From contig JAKVCU010000002.1 of assembly GCA_022448955.1 (NCBI GenBank), positions 1 through 64,000 on the forward strand: a stretch of DNA of 64,000 bases, given 5' to 3'. The position numbers and the translations under genes are program-made. Source of the stretch: Saprospiraceae bacterium. Its GTDB lineage: Bacteria; Bacteroidota; Bacteroidia; Chitinophagales; Saprospiraceae. Position 1 is the first letter of the stretch, and every line of letters starts with the position of its first letter. Below are positions 26,698 to 36,600 of the stretch, one piece after another. Under the pieces are notes generated by a model. The model was not told the origin of the DNA, ran no database searches, and worked only from the letters and a program-made list of their open reading frames with translations.

Positions 26698-28494
26698 ATG
26701 AAAAAAGTAACCCTTCTTTTGTTGGGATGTCTATTTTTGACAACTATTGTTCAAGCACAAGAAATCTCCTCTTATTCTGTTTATTTTGAAACAGATCGCT
26801 CCAATTTGCAGGAAACTGCACAACAAACCTTGGATGAATTAGCAGCAGCCTTACTTACTCTTCACCTTAATGATTATCAAGTAGAAGTGGAAGCTCATAC
26901 CGATAATCGTGGTATGGAGACTTATAATGATCGATTGGCGGAGCGTCGTGCCCAATCCGTTAAGGAATACCTTTCGGTAAAAGGTATATTGATTGAGCAT
27001 ACGATCGTACGTGCTTTTGGGGAACAGCACCCTTCCTTTTCTAATGAAGATGAAGTAGGTCGCCAAAAAAACAGGCGTGTAGATATCATTATCACCTATA
27101 CTGTTCCAAAGAACTTAGATGATTTATTTGCTCAATGGAGCGAAGAGCAAATGCAAAGCTTTCTTTTAGACCCTACGCAAGGCAATAAAATTTTAGGGGC
27201 TGAGGGTACAAGCATTTGGATTGATGCCAATAGTTTTGAATATGCTGATGGTACGGGTTTGCCGAAAGGCAAAGTGCAATTCAATTTGCGTGAAGCCTAC
27301 CAAATGGATGCTATTATTATGGCCAATTTGACGACGAGCTCAAAAGATGAATTGCTGGAAACAGGTGGCATGGTTTTCACAGAAGCATTTGACGAAAGTG
27401 GTAAAAAGTTAAAGCTACGTATGGAAAGTACCATGAAAATTCGTATGCCTACTAGTGAAATGGAAGAAGGTATGGAGCTATTTATGGGCGAACAAAGCGA
27501 GAATGGTCAGTTAAATGATTGGCGTCCTACTAGACAGCCAGCATTGGCAAACTTGGATGCTTACCTTGCACTTCCACCAAAACCCAAAGCACCTGTACTT
27601 TTCCAAAAGCCTATTTATGTGCGTTTTGAAGGCGAAGACCAGCAAAAAAAAGCTGCACCTGAGGCACCTACTAAGCCATATAAGCCAGGCAAACCAAATC
27701 CACCAACGGCTGAGAACTCAAGATATGAAGCAGGATTCTTCGAAGCATTGTTTATGAGTAAAAAGAAAAGACAACAGAAGGATGCCACTGTTTTGGAAAA
27801 AAAGATAAGCGTTTATGAAAATGACATGCAGACATACCATAAAAGAGTGCTGAAGTATAATGCTGCTTACGCAAAATATGAAGAAGAATATCAAGCTTAT
27901 CAAAAGGCGCTAGCTGAATGGAAAAAATTAGAGATGAAATCTAACAAAGTACTGGTTTATCAAGACGTACTTGCTAGACAAGAAAATAAGCAACTAAGAG
28001 CAGATTTTGAATCAAAAAAAGCAGCCTTTAGACAAAGGATGGAAGCTTGGAAAGCGTTCAGAAGTGAAAAACTCCTTGAATTTGAGCAAAAATATGCGGC
28101 ACAAGGAAATATAAAAATGAATGAATCTTTCCTAAATGCCTATATATTCAATGTCAACGAATTAGGCTGGATAAACTGTGATCGTTTTTATGATATTCCA
28201 GAAGCGATGAAAGAGCCTTTAGTGATTGCAGATGAAGATTACAGTAGCGAAAAAATATTTGTAATCTGTAAAGATATTCGTTCTATGCTACGTGCAGAGC
28301 GCACTACAAAAGCCTATCGCACACGCAGTATGCCGAAAGGCATGGATGTAAGAGTAGTAGCAATCAAGTTAGATAATGGTCAACCTTATATTTCAATGAT
28401 AGATACGAAGGTTGGACAAGAAGGGCAGCTTAGTTTGAATTACCAAGCTTGTAGTCTTCCTGCGCTTCGAAAATCATTGAATGAGTTGAATTAA
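26698..28494 (+). CDS. OmpA-domain envelope protein with N-terminal OmpA domain
   Basis: This 598-residue protein has a signal peptide (MKKVTLLLLGCLFLTTIVQA). An OmpA/MotB peptidoglycan-binding domain comes immediately after it, about residues 25-140 (VEVEAHTDNRG, NDRLAERRAQSVKEYL, GRQKNRRVDI). The aspartate and arginine that hold diaminopimelate in this family are present. Residues of about 160-280 are beta-rich (GTSIWIDANSFEYADG). About 290-470 are Pro/Lys/Glu-rich and coiled-coil-like. The last 120 residues are globular and end without a T9SS tail. An OmpA domain is usually C-terminal, so this order is unusual. It follows the caspase/MoxR operon in the same direction after 306 bases, so cotranscription is doubtful. 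Confidence 0.8.
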   Translation: MKKVTLLLLGCLFLTTIVQAQEISSYSVYFETDRSNLQETAQQTLDELAAALLTLHLNDYQVEVEAHTDNRGMETYNDRLAERRAQSVKEYLSVKGILIEHTIVRAFGEQHPSFSNEDEVGRQKNRRVDIIITYTVPKNLDDLFAQWSEEQMQSFLLDPTQGNKILGAEGTSIWIDANSFEYADGTGLPKGKVQFNLREAYQMDAIIMANLTTSSKDELLETGGMVFTEAFDESGKKLKLRMESTMKIRMPTSEMEEGMELFMGEQSENGQLNDWRPTRQPALANLDAYLALPPKPKAPVLFQKPIYVRFEGEDQQKKAAPEAPTKPYKPGKPNPPTAENSRYEAGFFEALFMSKKKRQQKDATVLEKKISVYENDMQTYHKRVLKYNAAYAKYEEEYQAYQKALAEWKKLEMKSNKVLVYQDVLARQENKQLRADFESKKAAFRQRMEAWKAFRSEKLLEFEQKYAAQGNIKMNESFLNAYIFNVNELGWINCDRFYDIPEAMKEPLVIADEDYSSEKIFVICKDIRSMLRAERTTKAYRTRSMPKGMDVRVVAIKLDNGQPYISMIDTKVGQEGQLSLNYQACSLPALRKSLNELN

Positions 28495-28502
28495 ATACTC
28501 TT

Positions 28503-28537
28503 AGGAAGCAGCTTACAAATATTATAAGCTGCTTCCT
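28503..28537. terminator. Bidirectional hairpin terminator
   Basis: A perfect 13-base inverted repeat (28503-28515 and 28525-28537) with a 9-base loop lies between the convergent OmpA-domain gene and the SDR gene. A T-rich stretch follows on the + strand. Confidence 0.8.
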
Positions 28538-28541
28538 ACTT

Positions 28542-29336
28542 TTAAGTAACGTTTAAGCGAGTTACTAAGTAAGACCATAGTTTTGGAAAAAGCCGCTTGA
28601 TATATACTGCTATAATTTCTTTCTTTCCGATATATACTTCTTCCTTTTGTTTAGCGATGGCACGGGCTGCCTTTCGAGCAAATACATCAGGTGGGTAGCC
28701 GTTTTTTGTGCTATCAGACATTGATTGCATTGGGCTACCGTCTGCTGTAAGCGCATTTAGCGTAATATTAGTATGCACATATCCAGGACAAATGATGCAA
28801 ACATGGATATGGTCATGAATGAGCTCGGCTCTTAAACTGTCATAAAATCCATGTAAGGCATGTTTGGATGCTGCATAAGCAGAGCGTTGTGGAGTTCCAA
28901 TTTTCCCCATGACACTGCTGGTCACCACAATTTGGCCACTTCCCTGTTTTTTCATGTAAGGCAAAACCGCTTTGGTAAGGGCAATCGCTCCGAAGTAGTT
29001 GACCTCCATAATCTTTCTATCCACTTCCAAGATCGTATCTGACACCCAGCTTCTCTGAGAAATCCCTGCATTATTGATAAGGATATCAATTTGACCAAAA
29101 TGATTCCAAACTTTTTCAGTATTTTTGGACAAATCACTAATTTGAGTGACATCAAGAGGTAAAACAAAAACCTGATCCTTATGGCTACAAAAGGACTTTA
29201 CGCGTTCTAACTCTGTAGTTCTACGACCAGAAATGACTAATTTTGCACCTTGCATGTTGAGCTCATAGGTAAGAAATTCTCCAATTCCTGATGTTGCTCC
29301 TGTAATCCAAACTACTTTTTGAGAGAAATAACTCAT
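28542..29336 (-). CDS. Short-chain dehydrogenase/reductase (SDR) oxidoreductase
   Basis: This 264-residue classical SDR is an NAD(P)-dependent oxidoreductase. The cofactor motif TGATSGIGE lies at residues 12-20, NNAGIS near 89, the catalytic serine in VTSSVMG near 140 and the catalytic pair in YAASKHAL near 155-162. The long C-terminus after the active site resembles the DHRS7-like branch, whose substrates are lipids or steroids in animals; the bacterial substrate is unknown. It stands alone on the minus strand and is divergent from the SixA-like gene. Confidence 0.88.
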   Translation of the reverse strand: MSYFSQKVVWITGATSGIGEFLTYELNMQGAKLVISGRRTTELERVKSFCSHKDQVFVLPLDVTQISDLSKNTEKVWNHFGQIDILINNAGISQRSWVSDTILEVDRKIMEVNYFGAIALTKAVLPYMKKQGSGQIVVTSSVMGKIGTPQRSAYAASKHALHGFYDSLRAELIHDHIHVCIICPGYVHTNITLNALTADGSPMQSMSDSTKNGYPPDVFARKAARAIAKQKEEVYIGKKEIIAVYIKRLFPKLWSYLVTRLNVT

Positions 29337-29398
29337 TTCTTTACATTTTTCATCAAATATAAGATTCCTGAAGAATCTTATAGTAGGTAATAATCATC

Positions 29399-29893
29399 AT
29401 GAAGAGCCTTTTTCTTATCCGTCATGCAAAATCTAGTTGGGAAGATCCCTCTTTAAAAGATTTCGATCGACCATTAAATCCTCGTGGTTTAAGAGATGCA
29501 CCTTTTATGTCCAAGTTGCTTAAAGGCAAAGGAATAGTGGTAGATCAAATTATTTCTAGCCCAGCCAATAGAGCTTTATCTACTGCAAAGTATTTTGCAG
29601 AAGCATTTGGTATAAATAATAAAAAAATTATTCTGCGTAATGAAATATATGAAGCCTATCCAGAGGATGTCATGGCAATAGTTAAAGAATTGCCAAATGA
29701 AGTCGATGTTGCCTTAATTTTTGGACATAATCCTACCTTTACATCATTAGCCAATCAATTTGGTGGATATCTTAGCAATGTTCCAACCTGTGGTGTTGTA
29801 AGAATTGACGCTGAGATTGATAAGTGGGCTGATTTTTCTATTGATACAGCTCAAAGAACAGCATTTCATTATCCAAAACAGTATTTCTCTTGA
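29399..29893 (+). CDS. SixA-like histidine phosphatase
   Basis: This 164-residue protein is of the histidine phosphatase superfamily, SixA branch. The phosphate-accepting histidine is H9 in LIRHAKSSWEDP. DFDRPLNPRG follows near residue 22, and the second histidine is in IFGHNPTF near residue 107. SixA removes phosphate from a histidine phosphotransfer domain in E. coli; in Bacteroidota the partner is unknown. Its stop overlaps the ATG of the DUF4296 gene by one base, so the two genes are probably cotranslated. Confidence 0.9.
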   Translation: MKSLFLIRHAKSSWEDPSLKDFDRPLNPRGLRDAPFMSKLLKGKGIVVDQIISSPANRALSTAKYFAEAFGINNKKIILRNEIYEAYPEDVMAIVKELPNEVDVALIFGHNPTFTSLANQFGGYLSNVPTCGVVRIDAEIDKWADFSIDTAQRTAFHYPKQYFS

Positions 29894-30228
29894 TGTATTA
29901 TAGAATTTTTGCTTTTTTCTTTTTTCTAGCTTTTCTTTTTTCTTGTGGGCCAAAGCCTGCCGTTCTAGCTATTGAAAAAGAGCGATTGATCCCCATACTT
30001 GTTGATGTGCATATTGCTGAAGCTGCCGTACAGAGTCTTCGAAAGCTGGAAAAAGATAGTGTCATCCAAGTTTATTACAATCAAATTTTTGAAATTCACA
30101 AAATCTCGGAAGACGATTTTTACGCAAGTATGGAAATCCTTAAACAAGATGCTTATCAGCTAGCGGAAATTTATGAAGTAGTATTAGAAGAAGTCACGAA
30201 AAAGGGTGCTACTGTAGGTAAGAACTAA
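29893..30228 (+). CDS. DUF4296 lipoprotein
   Basis: This 111-residue protein has a lipoprotein signal (MYYRIFAFFFFLAFLFSC) with the lipidated cysteine at residue 18. The rest matches the Bacteroidota DUF4296 pattern, with RLIPILVDVHIAEAAVQSL near residue 31 and a helical tail. The function is unknown. The ATG at 29893 is preferred over a TTG one codon upstream, as it gives the TGATG overlap with the SixA-like stop. The stop codon is immediately followed by the stop of the convergent MFS gene, with no spacer. Confidence 0.85.
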   Translation: MYYRIFAFFFFLAFLFSCGPKPAVLAIEKERLIPILVDVHIAEAAVQSLRKLEKDSVIQVYYNQIFEIHKISEDDFYASMEILKQDAYQLAEIYEVVLEEVTKKGATVGKN

Positions 30229-31371
30229 CTAAGCTCTTGGGTATATCCCTAAAATCGCTGGTATAACGGTTAAAACACTCAAAATATAAAGCACCAATGA
30301 TATCCAAATCACCTCTGAAAAGGTAGTATATGAAACTAAGATAGCAGCCATAGCAGGCCCCGCTGACTGCCCCATCATATTAGTGAAAGCACCAATAGAA
30401 ACAATCCTTCCTTTAGTATCATATGCAGCCTGTAAGCCTTGATAGAAAGGCAGCACAAAACCCCAAGCTACACCAAAAAATAAAATTGCAACAAAAAAAG
30501 CAATAGGCATATCGGTATTATATAAGATAAACAAACTCAAAAAAAGAAATGGAAATCCAATAGAAACGGCCTTTACAGGATGAATTTTATCCCTTACAAA
30601 GGTCACTAGTATAGCTCCTGCTAATCCAAAAAACCCAACTAAACTCAAGACAAAGCCAATAAATTCTTTACTGAATGCTCTTTCTACTCCAATTCGTTCC
30701 AGATAGGAAAAAAGAGCTACCGACCCCCCTTGCAAAGCAAAATAAGCTACAATGGTAAAAATAATATTGCGATGCTTTAGTAATTGAAAAACAGAAGTGT
30801 CCACCTTCCTCGCTTCGCTCTTTGATACATAAGGTTTAAAAACAGGTGTCAGTAATAAGGCAATACAAGCAAAGGCTATTAGCATAAAATATCCCATTTG
30901 AAGGCGCCCCCAATCTATGATATAAGGCAGGGTTAAGAGCGTAAATCCACTAAAAATGCAGAATACAATTGTATATGTACTAAATCCTCTAATAGGCTGC
31001 TTTAAAGCAGCATATGCTCCTAAACTCGCAGCATAAGAGATTCCTCCGGCGAAACCTCCTATAAAACGGAAAACTAGAATAGCTGTAGCATTTGTAGTGA
31101 ATGCCTCAAAACATTCAAAAACAATTAAGGTTGCCAAGCCAAGACGGATTAATAGCAGCATCCCAAACCTTTCAGAAATAAAAGGAACAATGAGACCTGC
31201 AATGGCCACACCAAAGGTAGTTACAGCCATCGTAAGGCCAATGAGTTGAGGTGTAAACCCCAACTCATCCACCATTGCTCCTAGCATGATAGGAGCTACT
31301 GCTTGGAAAGCAATACTCGAAGTGACGATATATCCAATAAGTACTAGTTGCGACCAATGTTCTTTTTCCAA
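30229..31371 (-). CDS. MFS transporter
   Basis: This 380-residue protein has about twelve hydrophobic helices, beginning WSQLVLIGYIVTSSIAFQAV, with the basic loop ISERFGMLLLIRLGL after helix 2, typical of the major facilitator superfamily. The substrate cannot be told from the sequence; the general look is of small efflux-type MFS carriers. It is slightly short for the family (usual 390-420). It ends exactly at the stop of the DUF4296 gene and lies 69 bases downstream of the vWA gene on the same strand. Confidence 0.85.
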   Translation of the reverse strand: MEKEHWSQLVLIGYIVTSSIAFQAVAPIMLGAMVDELGFTPQLIGLTMAVTTFGVAIAGLIVPFISERFGMLLLIRLGLATLIVFECFEAFTTNATAILVFRFIGGFAGGISYAASLGAYAALKQPIRGFSTYTIVFCIFSGFTLLTLPYIIDWGRLQMGYFMLIAFACIALLLTPVFKPYVSKSEARKVDTSVFQLLKHRNIIFTIVAYFALQGGSVALFSYLERIGVERAFSKEFIGFVLSLVGFFGLAGAILVTFVRDKIHPVKAVSIGFPFLFLSLFILYNTDMPIAFFVAILFFGVAWGFVLPFYQGLQAAYDTKGRIVSIGAFTNMMGQSAGPAMAAILVSYTTFSEVIWISLVLYILSVLTVIPAILGIYPRA

Positions 31372-31440
31372 AAGGAATGCAGTTTAATCGCAATAATACG
31401 AATTAATCGGTTAACCCAAATTTATCCTTTTAAAAGTAAT

Positions 31441-32673
31441 TTATTTAGAAGATTTAAAATCCTTTATTGCCGCTTGCCTTTTGATTGCACTAATCATTAC
31501 ATGATCAAGTGTTTGCTTAGTTTGTAACTTTGCAGTTTCTTGAGCAAGGTATTGTTTCACCTTAGCTTCTAATTCTTGTAATTTTTCCTTGATGGCCTTT
31601 CTTTCAATAGATTTTTCCGTTACATAGGATTTGCGTTCCTCCACACTCATATCCTTCAGTTCAAGAGGAATCTGGCTAACATCTATATCATCGATAAAGT
31701 CGCTACTTCCAGAACGTGTTTGCATATCTACCATATCCCACTCGCTGTTATCATACACCTTTTTCGATTTCACCATAGTACGAGTACGGAAATTTGCATC
31801 GCTAAAGGTCAGAGCATTCTGATCTTGTCGTACTTGTTCTTGAGCTTTCGCTAAACCGTTATGACCATAGTAGATATAGGTCTTATTTAATTGACTATTT
31901 AGACTAATAATTTCGTCATCATAAGGTGTTGGGATATGTACCACTTGATCATTATGATCAATATTTAGATATTCTCCACCTCCTTTTTGAGCAGCATCTA
32001 ACCATAAATCTTTTTTACCATCTTCATAACTACCACAATGGATCGTATTGACCATGATATTATTTCTAAATGCAGATTGTACAGCTGCTGTATAACCTAC
32101 AGATCCTTGATTAAAGGGCTCATTGCCTGCAATGAATACCATTTTCAAATCATTTGGATGGTTCGTCCAATTTAGTCTCGTAAGTGCATCTTTAATTACT
32201 TCTCCACAATATTCACTCCCACCATTGGTACCTAATGCAAACAGCTGTTTTGATATAAGATCTAGGTCAGAGCTAAATGGAGTAATTTGTTGGATATAAC
32301 CACTAAGAATGGGCAATTCATCATTTCCATATTGATAAAGTGCAATTTCAACATCAGGACTAACCCCATCCTTTTGCATACTTACCAGTTCATTTACCAA
32401 CATCCACAATTGGGATTTTGCCTGCTCGATCAATCCATCCATACTATTACTAGTATCGAGTAATAGCGCTAGTTGTATTTTTTTGCCATTACTCTTAATT
32501 GGAGTATTTACGATAATCGCTGTCTGCAAATCGTTGGTCTGATCAACCATTTCTTGTGCTGAGCCTCCTCTAAAAATGGAGAAAAACCATTTTGGTGTAA
32601 GGATACGCATACACAATAGACTAGTGCTGATTGATAAGAAAATTCCTAAGAGGAGATACTTTGACATAGACAT
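31441..32673 (-). CDS. vWA-domain protein, membrane-anchored or secreted
   Basis: This 410-residue protein has an N-terminal hydrophobic segment (YLLLGIFLSISTSLLCM) that serves as signal or anchor. The von Willebrand factor A domain covers about residues 66-270, with a complete MIDAS start D73-T-S75-N-S77 in LALLLDTSNSM. The C-terminal 110 residues are charged and helical (MSVEERKSYVTEKSIERKAI), probably a coiled coil. Two ATGs two codons apart can start it (32673 or 32667). The function is unknown; vWA proteins bind partners through a metal ion. No MoxR gene lies next to it, so it is probably unrelated to the caspase/MoxR operon. Confidence 0.82.
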   Translation of the reverse strand: MSMSKYLLLGIFLSISTSLLCMRILTPKWFFSIFRGGSAQEMVDQTNDLQTAIIVNTPIKSNGKKIQLALLLDTSNSMDGLIEQAKSQLWMLVNELVSMQKDGVSPDVEIALYQYGNDELPILSGYIQQITPFSSDLDLISKQLFALGTNGGSEYCGEVIKDALTRLNWTNHPNDLKMVFIAGNEPFNQGSVGYTAAVQSAFRNNIMVNTIHCGSYEDGKKDLWLDAAQKGGGEYLNIDHNDQVVHIPTPYDDEIISLNSQLNKTYIYYGHNGLAKAQEQVRQDQNALTFSDANFRTRTMVKSKKVYDNSEWDMVDMQTRSGSSDFIDDIDVSQIPLELKDMSVEERKSYVTEKSIERKAIKEKLQELEAKVKQYLAQETAKLQTKQTLDHVMISAIKRQAAIKDFKSSK

Positions 32674-32770
32674 TAGTTTTAGAGTCGGCTAAAGATTTGT
32701 TTATTTGCCTTTATAGGCAATTCCCTATTAGCCTATTAATGTTCAATATTCTTTAAAAAGTGCTTACACA

Positions 32771-32851
32771 AAATTGCTAGTACGATAAAATGGTCAGGCT
32801 AAAATAGTGAGTTATTGACTACAGGAAAGTCATGTACGATTCTTGAAGGGG
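32771..32851 (-). repeat. Degenerate copy A of a ~95-base hairpin repeat
   Basis: Read on the minus strand this matches copy D (36906-37001): AATTGCT, GTCAG-CTAAAAATA-like, GTGAGTTA-TGAC, AGGAAAGT and TACGATT blocks occur in the same order. The arms are more diverged than in copy D. Confidence 0.5.
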
Positions 32852-33339
32852 ACTCAAGCCTGTCAGTCTTTAATTGAAATTTTATGGTGCCAATTCTTAT
32901 GGCTTACTACTTACATATTGATGCAATTATAAACCTCAAAATGGGCAACAGTCATTTTGTCTAAGCAGTTTGATTTATATCAACGAAGACCATCCTAATG
33001 GTTTATTCCCAAAATGTTATAAATGTTACCCCCCTTTAGCTGATTAAGCATAAAAAGATGATCAAAATGTGTTGCACTTAAGGTGGCCAAAAGCAGCCTT
33101 ATATTATTGCAAGCCCAAAAGGTTGAAAATGATCATCAACTAGATATCTTGAGTTTCAATTTAAGAAGAAGATCCATTATTCTAGTGAACTTCCTGATTC
33201 CCAATGAAAATGGAATTTTAAAAATAAAAGTCTTCTCCCTTTTCTTTTTAACAAATAATTGAAGGTGCTTAACGATTTTAAATAAATAACACGTATCATC
33301 CCATGCTTCAAACAAAAGCAATTAAAATAAATAATAACT

Positions 33340-33419
33340 AAGCGGCTAGTCAAAATTGCTCGTATGACAAAATAGTCAGCTCAAAAATCATAAGAAAGTT
33401 AGGTCTGATTTAAGCTGAG
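33340..33419 (-). repeat. Copy B of the ~95-base hairpin repeat
   Basis: It is the reverse complement of copy D over AAGCGGCTAGTCAAAATTGC (perfect) and GTCAGCTCAAAAAT (perfect), but the hairpin loop region is shortened. Its arms at 33375-33390 and 33406-33419 still pair. Confidence 0.65.
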
Positions 33420-33481
33420 TAGTGATAAAAAAGCAAAGTATATCAATTTGATATTGATATACTGAATAATTTATTTTCTTT

Positions 33482-33510
33482 CCAAAACCGATGCCTGTAC
33501 CAGGCAATTA
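33482..33510. repeat. REP-like small palindrome, copy 1
   Basis: CCAAAACC followed by the palindrome TGCCTG-TAC-CAGGCA. Related CCAAAACC-plus-palindrome units occur at 36691 and 37342. Confidence 0.5.
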
Positions 33511-33668
33511 AATTAAATGCCTATATTTTATTATTTTGTATCGCTAAATTTTGAGAATATTTAAAAATTTGTGCTTTATGCCCATTTTATTAATCAATCG
33601 TTAGTACCGATAGTACTGGTCGGACCACTTAATAAATTTATAATTCGTTCTTAGTACCTCAGTTTTTC

Positions 33669-36600
33669 ATGATTCGAATTATTTTCTGCTTCTTTTTTTG
33701 TGCTAGCTACTTTGCAGGAATAGCTCAACAGTTTGATTTTGAAAATTACTCTGTTAGGGAAGGCTTAGCCCAATCACAAGTATATGCACTTCTTCAAGAC
33801 CGTGACGGCTACATCTGGATGGGTACACGTGGGGGTGGATTAAGTCGATATGATGGACAACATTTTGAACAATTTACAGAGAAAAATGGTATTGCCAGTA
33901 ACTATATTACCGCATTATATCAAGATAGCATCGGCCAAATTTGGATTGGTTGCTCTGATGGATTAAGCAAATACGATGGCCAAAAATTTGAATCTATTTT
34001 AGTTGATTCTACGCATACCTTATCTGTACTTTCCATCAATGAAATAAACCAACAACTTTTTGTAGGAACACACAATGGCTTATATGTCAAGAATGAAACA
34101 GGTTCATTCGATTGGGTAGAAAAACTAAAAAATATATCCATTCGATCTATATTTCATGCCAGTGATCAAACCACTTGGTTCGCCACTAACCAAGGTCCTT
34201 ACTTTTTAAAAAAAGATAGTATCCAATTACTTAGTAAAAAAAGCGGTATTCGAAATCGCGATATCATGGGATTTTTCGAAACAGCTGATAGACAATTTTA
34301 TCTAGGCCTTTTTGGAAGCGGTATCGTTCAATTAGATAGTAGCCGTAGAAAGGTAAAAAGATACCTTCCCAATCTTAATAGCCGCCTTATTCAAAGCTTT
34401 TATCAAGATAAAAGAAAACGAATTTGGATGGGTTCTCAAGACAAGGGACTAAATGTATATCATACCATTGATAGCAGTCTTAATTACCTCAATGAACGAG
34501 ATGGCCTCCCCAAAAACGATGTTCGAGCGATTATGGAAGACAGCTGGGGAAATATTTGGATAGGAACTTCTGGTGGTGGCGTGAGTAAATATGCAGGACA
34601 AACTTTTGAGCATCTCGACCAATCTAATGGTTTAAATGAAGATTACATTTATTCGATTGCTGAGGATAGCAGCAAGCAGCTCTGGATTGCTGCCTATAAT
34701 AAAGGAATCAATATCATTACTGATTCTTCTATTATCGCTTTAAATGCTCGAACAGGCTTCAAGGATGTAAAAGTAAAAGCAATGTTCAAAGATCGAGAAG
34801 ATCGAATGTGGGTTGGTACAGAAGGAAGTGGTCTTGCACTACAAGATAGTTTAGGCTTTAAATACTTTACAACAAGGGAAGATGGACTAGCAGGAAATTG
34901 GATTAGAGTCATTACCCAAGATATCAGTGGCCATATTTGGGTAGGTACAGCTAGCAATGGCATTTCTGAACTTATCCCAATCGATACGAGCTTTTATGAG
35001 TTTAATATCAAAAACTACAAACAAGGAGCAGGTTTACCAAGTTTAAGAATTAATGATTTACATATTGATAGCCTACAACGTATTTGGGTAGCTACACGTG
35101 GGAATGGCATCGCATGCATGGAGAATGGCCAAGTGATCCAGACGATTAAACAAGCATTACCATCAACACAAGTTCGCTCATTAGCGGAAGATCAATTTGG
35201 TTACCTTTGGATAGGGATGGCTGATGCAGGAGTGGCAAGGATATCCATTTATCAAGACACACTCGAAATTATTTCTTACGATAATTTAACATCTAATAAT
35301 GTATACTTTTTACTTTTGGATGATGAGCAAAATCTTTGGATTGGATCAGAAAAAGGTGTAGACAAGGTAAGTTTTGATGCAGAACGAAACATAAATACAA
35401 TAGAGCATTTTGGTAAGTCTGAAGGTTTTGTAGGCATTGAAACTTGTCAAAATGCAGCCTGGAAAGATCGAAATGGCAATCTCTGGTTTGGTACTATTAA
35501 TGGGCTAACAAGATATCATCCAAAGAATATTAGAAAGAACCCCGTTCCCCCGAAGCTCGTATTAAAAGACGTCCGTCTTTTTTATGAATCATTAAGTAAA
35601 ACAGCCTACAGCCAATGGCTAGATAAAAATGAAAAAAGTATATTAAGTTTACCCTACAATGAAAATCATTTAGAATTTAACTTTTTAGGAATCAATCATT
35701 CCAATCCTGATAAAGTTAGTTACCAATGGCAATTGGACGGACTAGAGAGTAATTGGTCGCCAAAAGCTAAACGAACGACTGCTACCTACCCTGATTTATC
35801 TCCAGGAAGATACCTATTTAAGGTAAGAGCCTTTAATGAAGATAATATACCCTCCTATCCTATCTTGAGTTTTTCATTTGAAATCACCCCTCCTTACTGG
35901 GAAACCTTATGGTTTAAATCAAGTATGGTCGCTGCAGCTTTTCTGTTTATTGTTGGTATTTTCTGGTGGATTTTGAGTAGCATTCGCCGAAAGGCAAAAA
36001 GAAGAGAAGAAAAACTACAATTAGAAAAACATGCGCTTGAACTGGAGCAAAGAGCATTACAGCTACAAATGAACCCCCATTTTATCTTTCATACACTAAA
36101 TTCAATCCAACGCCTAATCAGTTCTCAAGAACCCCATACTGCCCGATTTTACCTGAGTAAATTTGCCCAACTAATGCGAATGATATTGGCGTTTTCTAGA
36201 GAAAACTGGATTAGTCTTGAAGATGAATTAGCACTACTAGATAACTATCTACAATTAGAGCAGTTTAGTCAATCTCATACCTTTGACTATCAAATTTCTT
36301 TGGATGAAGAAATAGAGCCTGAGGAACTAGCTATTCCACCAATGATGATCCAACCCTTCATTGAAAATGCTATCATACATGGAATTACCCCATTACAACA
36401 CAAAGGCTTTATCGATCTTAGCTTTTCGCTTAAAAAACAGACCTTGAGTTGCCTAATCAAAGATAATGGCATAGGTAGAGCAGCAGCACAAAAAAGGAAA
36501 AGTCAGCTTTTGCAAAAGCATAAGTCTACGGCACTACAAGTCACTCAAGAACGCTTGGACATGCTACACGGACAACACAAGAATCAAACATTAGAAATCA

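Larger units (their letters stand above)
32674..33668. other. Gene-free region upstream of the sensor kinase
   Basis: About 1 kb without a credible coding frame. It holds two degenerate copies of a hairpin-forming repeat (32771-32851 and 33340-33419) and one small CCAAAACC-type palindrome (33482-33510). The same families recur on the other side of the kinase gene. The kinase promoter should be in the last 150 bases, but no clear box could be fixed. Confidence 0.6.

Noticed and set aside
31441..32673. vWA protein as part of the caspase/MoxR system
   Set aside because: It lies about 5 kb away on the opposite strand behind unrelated genes, has its own intact MIDAS and no MoxR neighbour.
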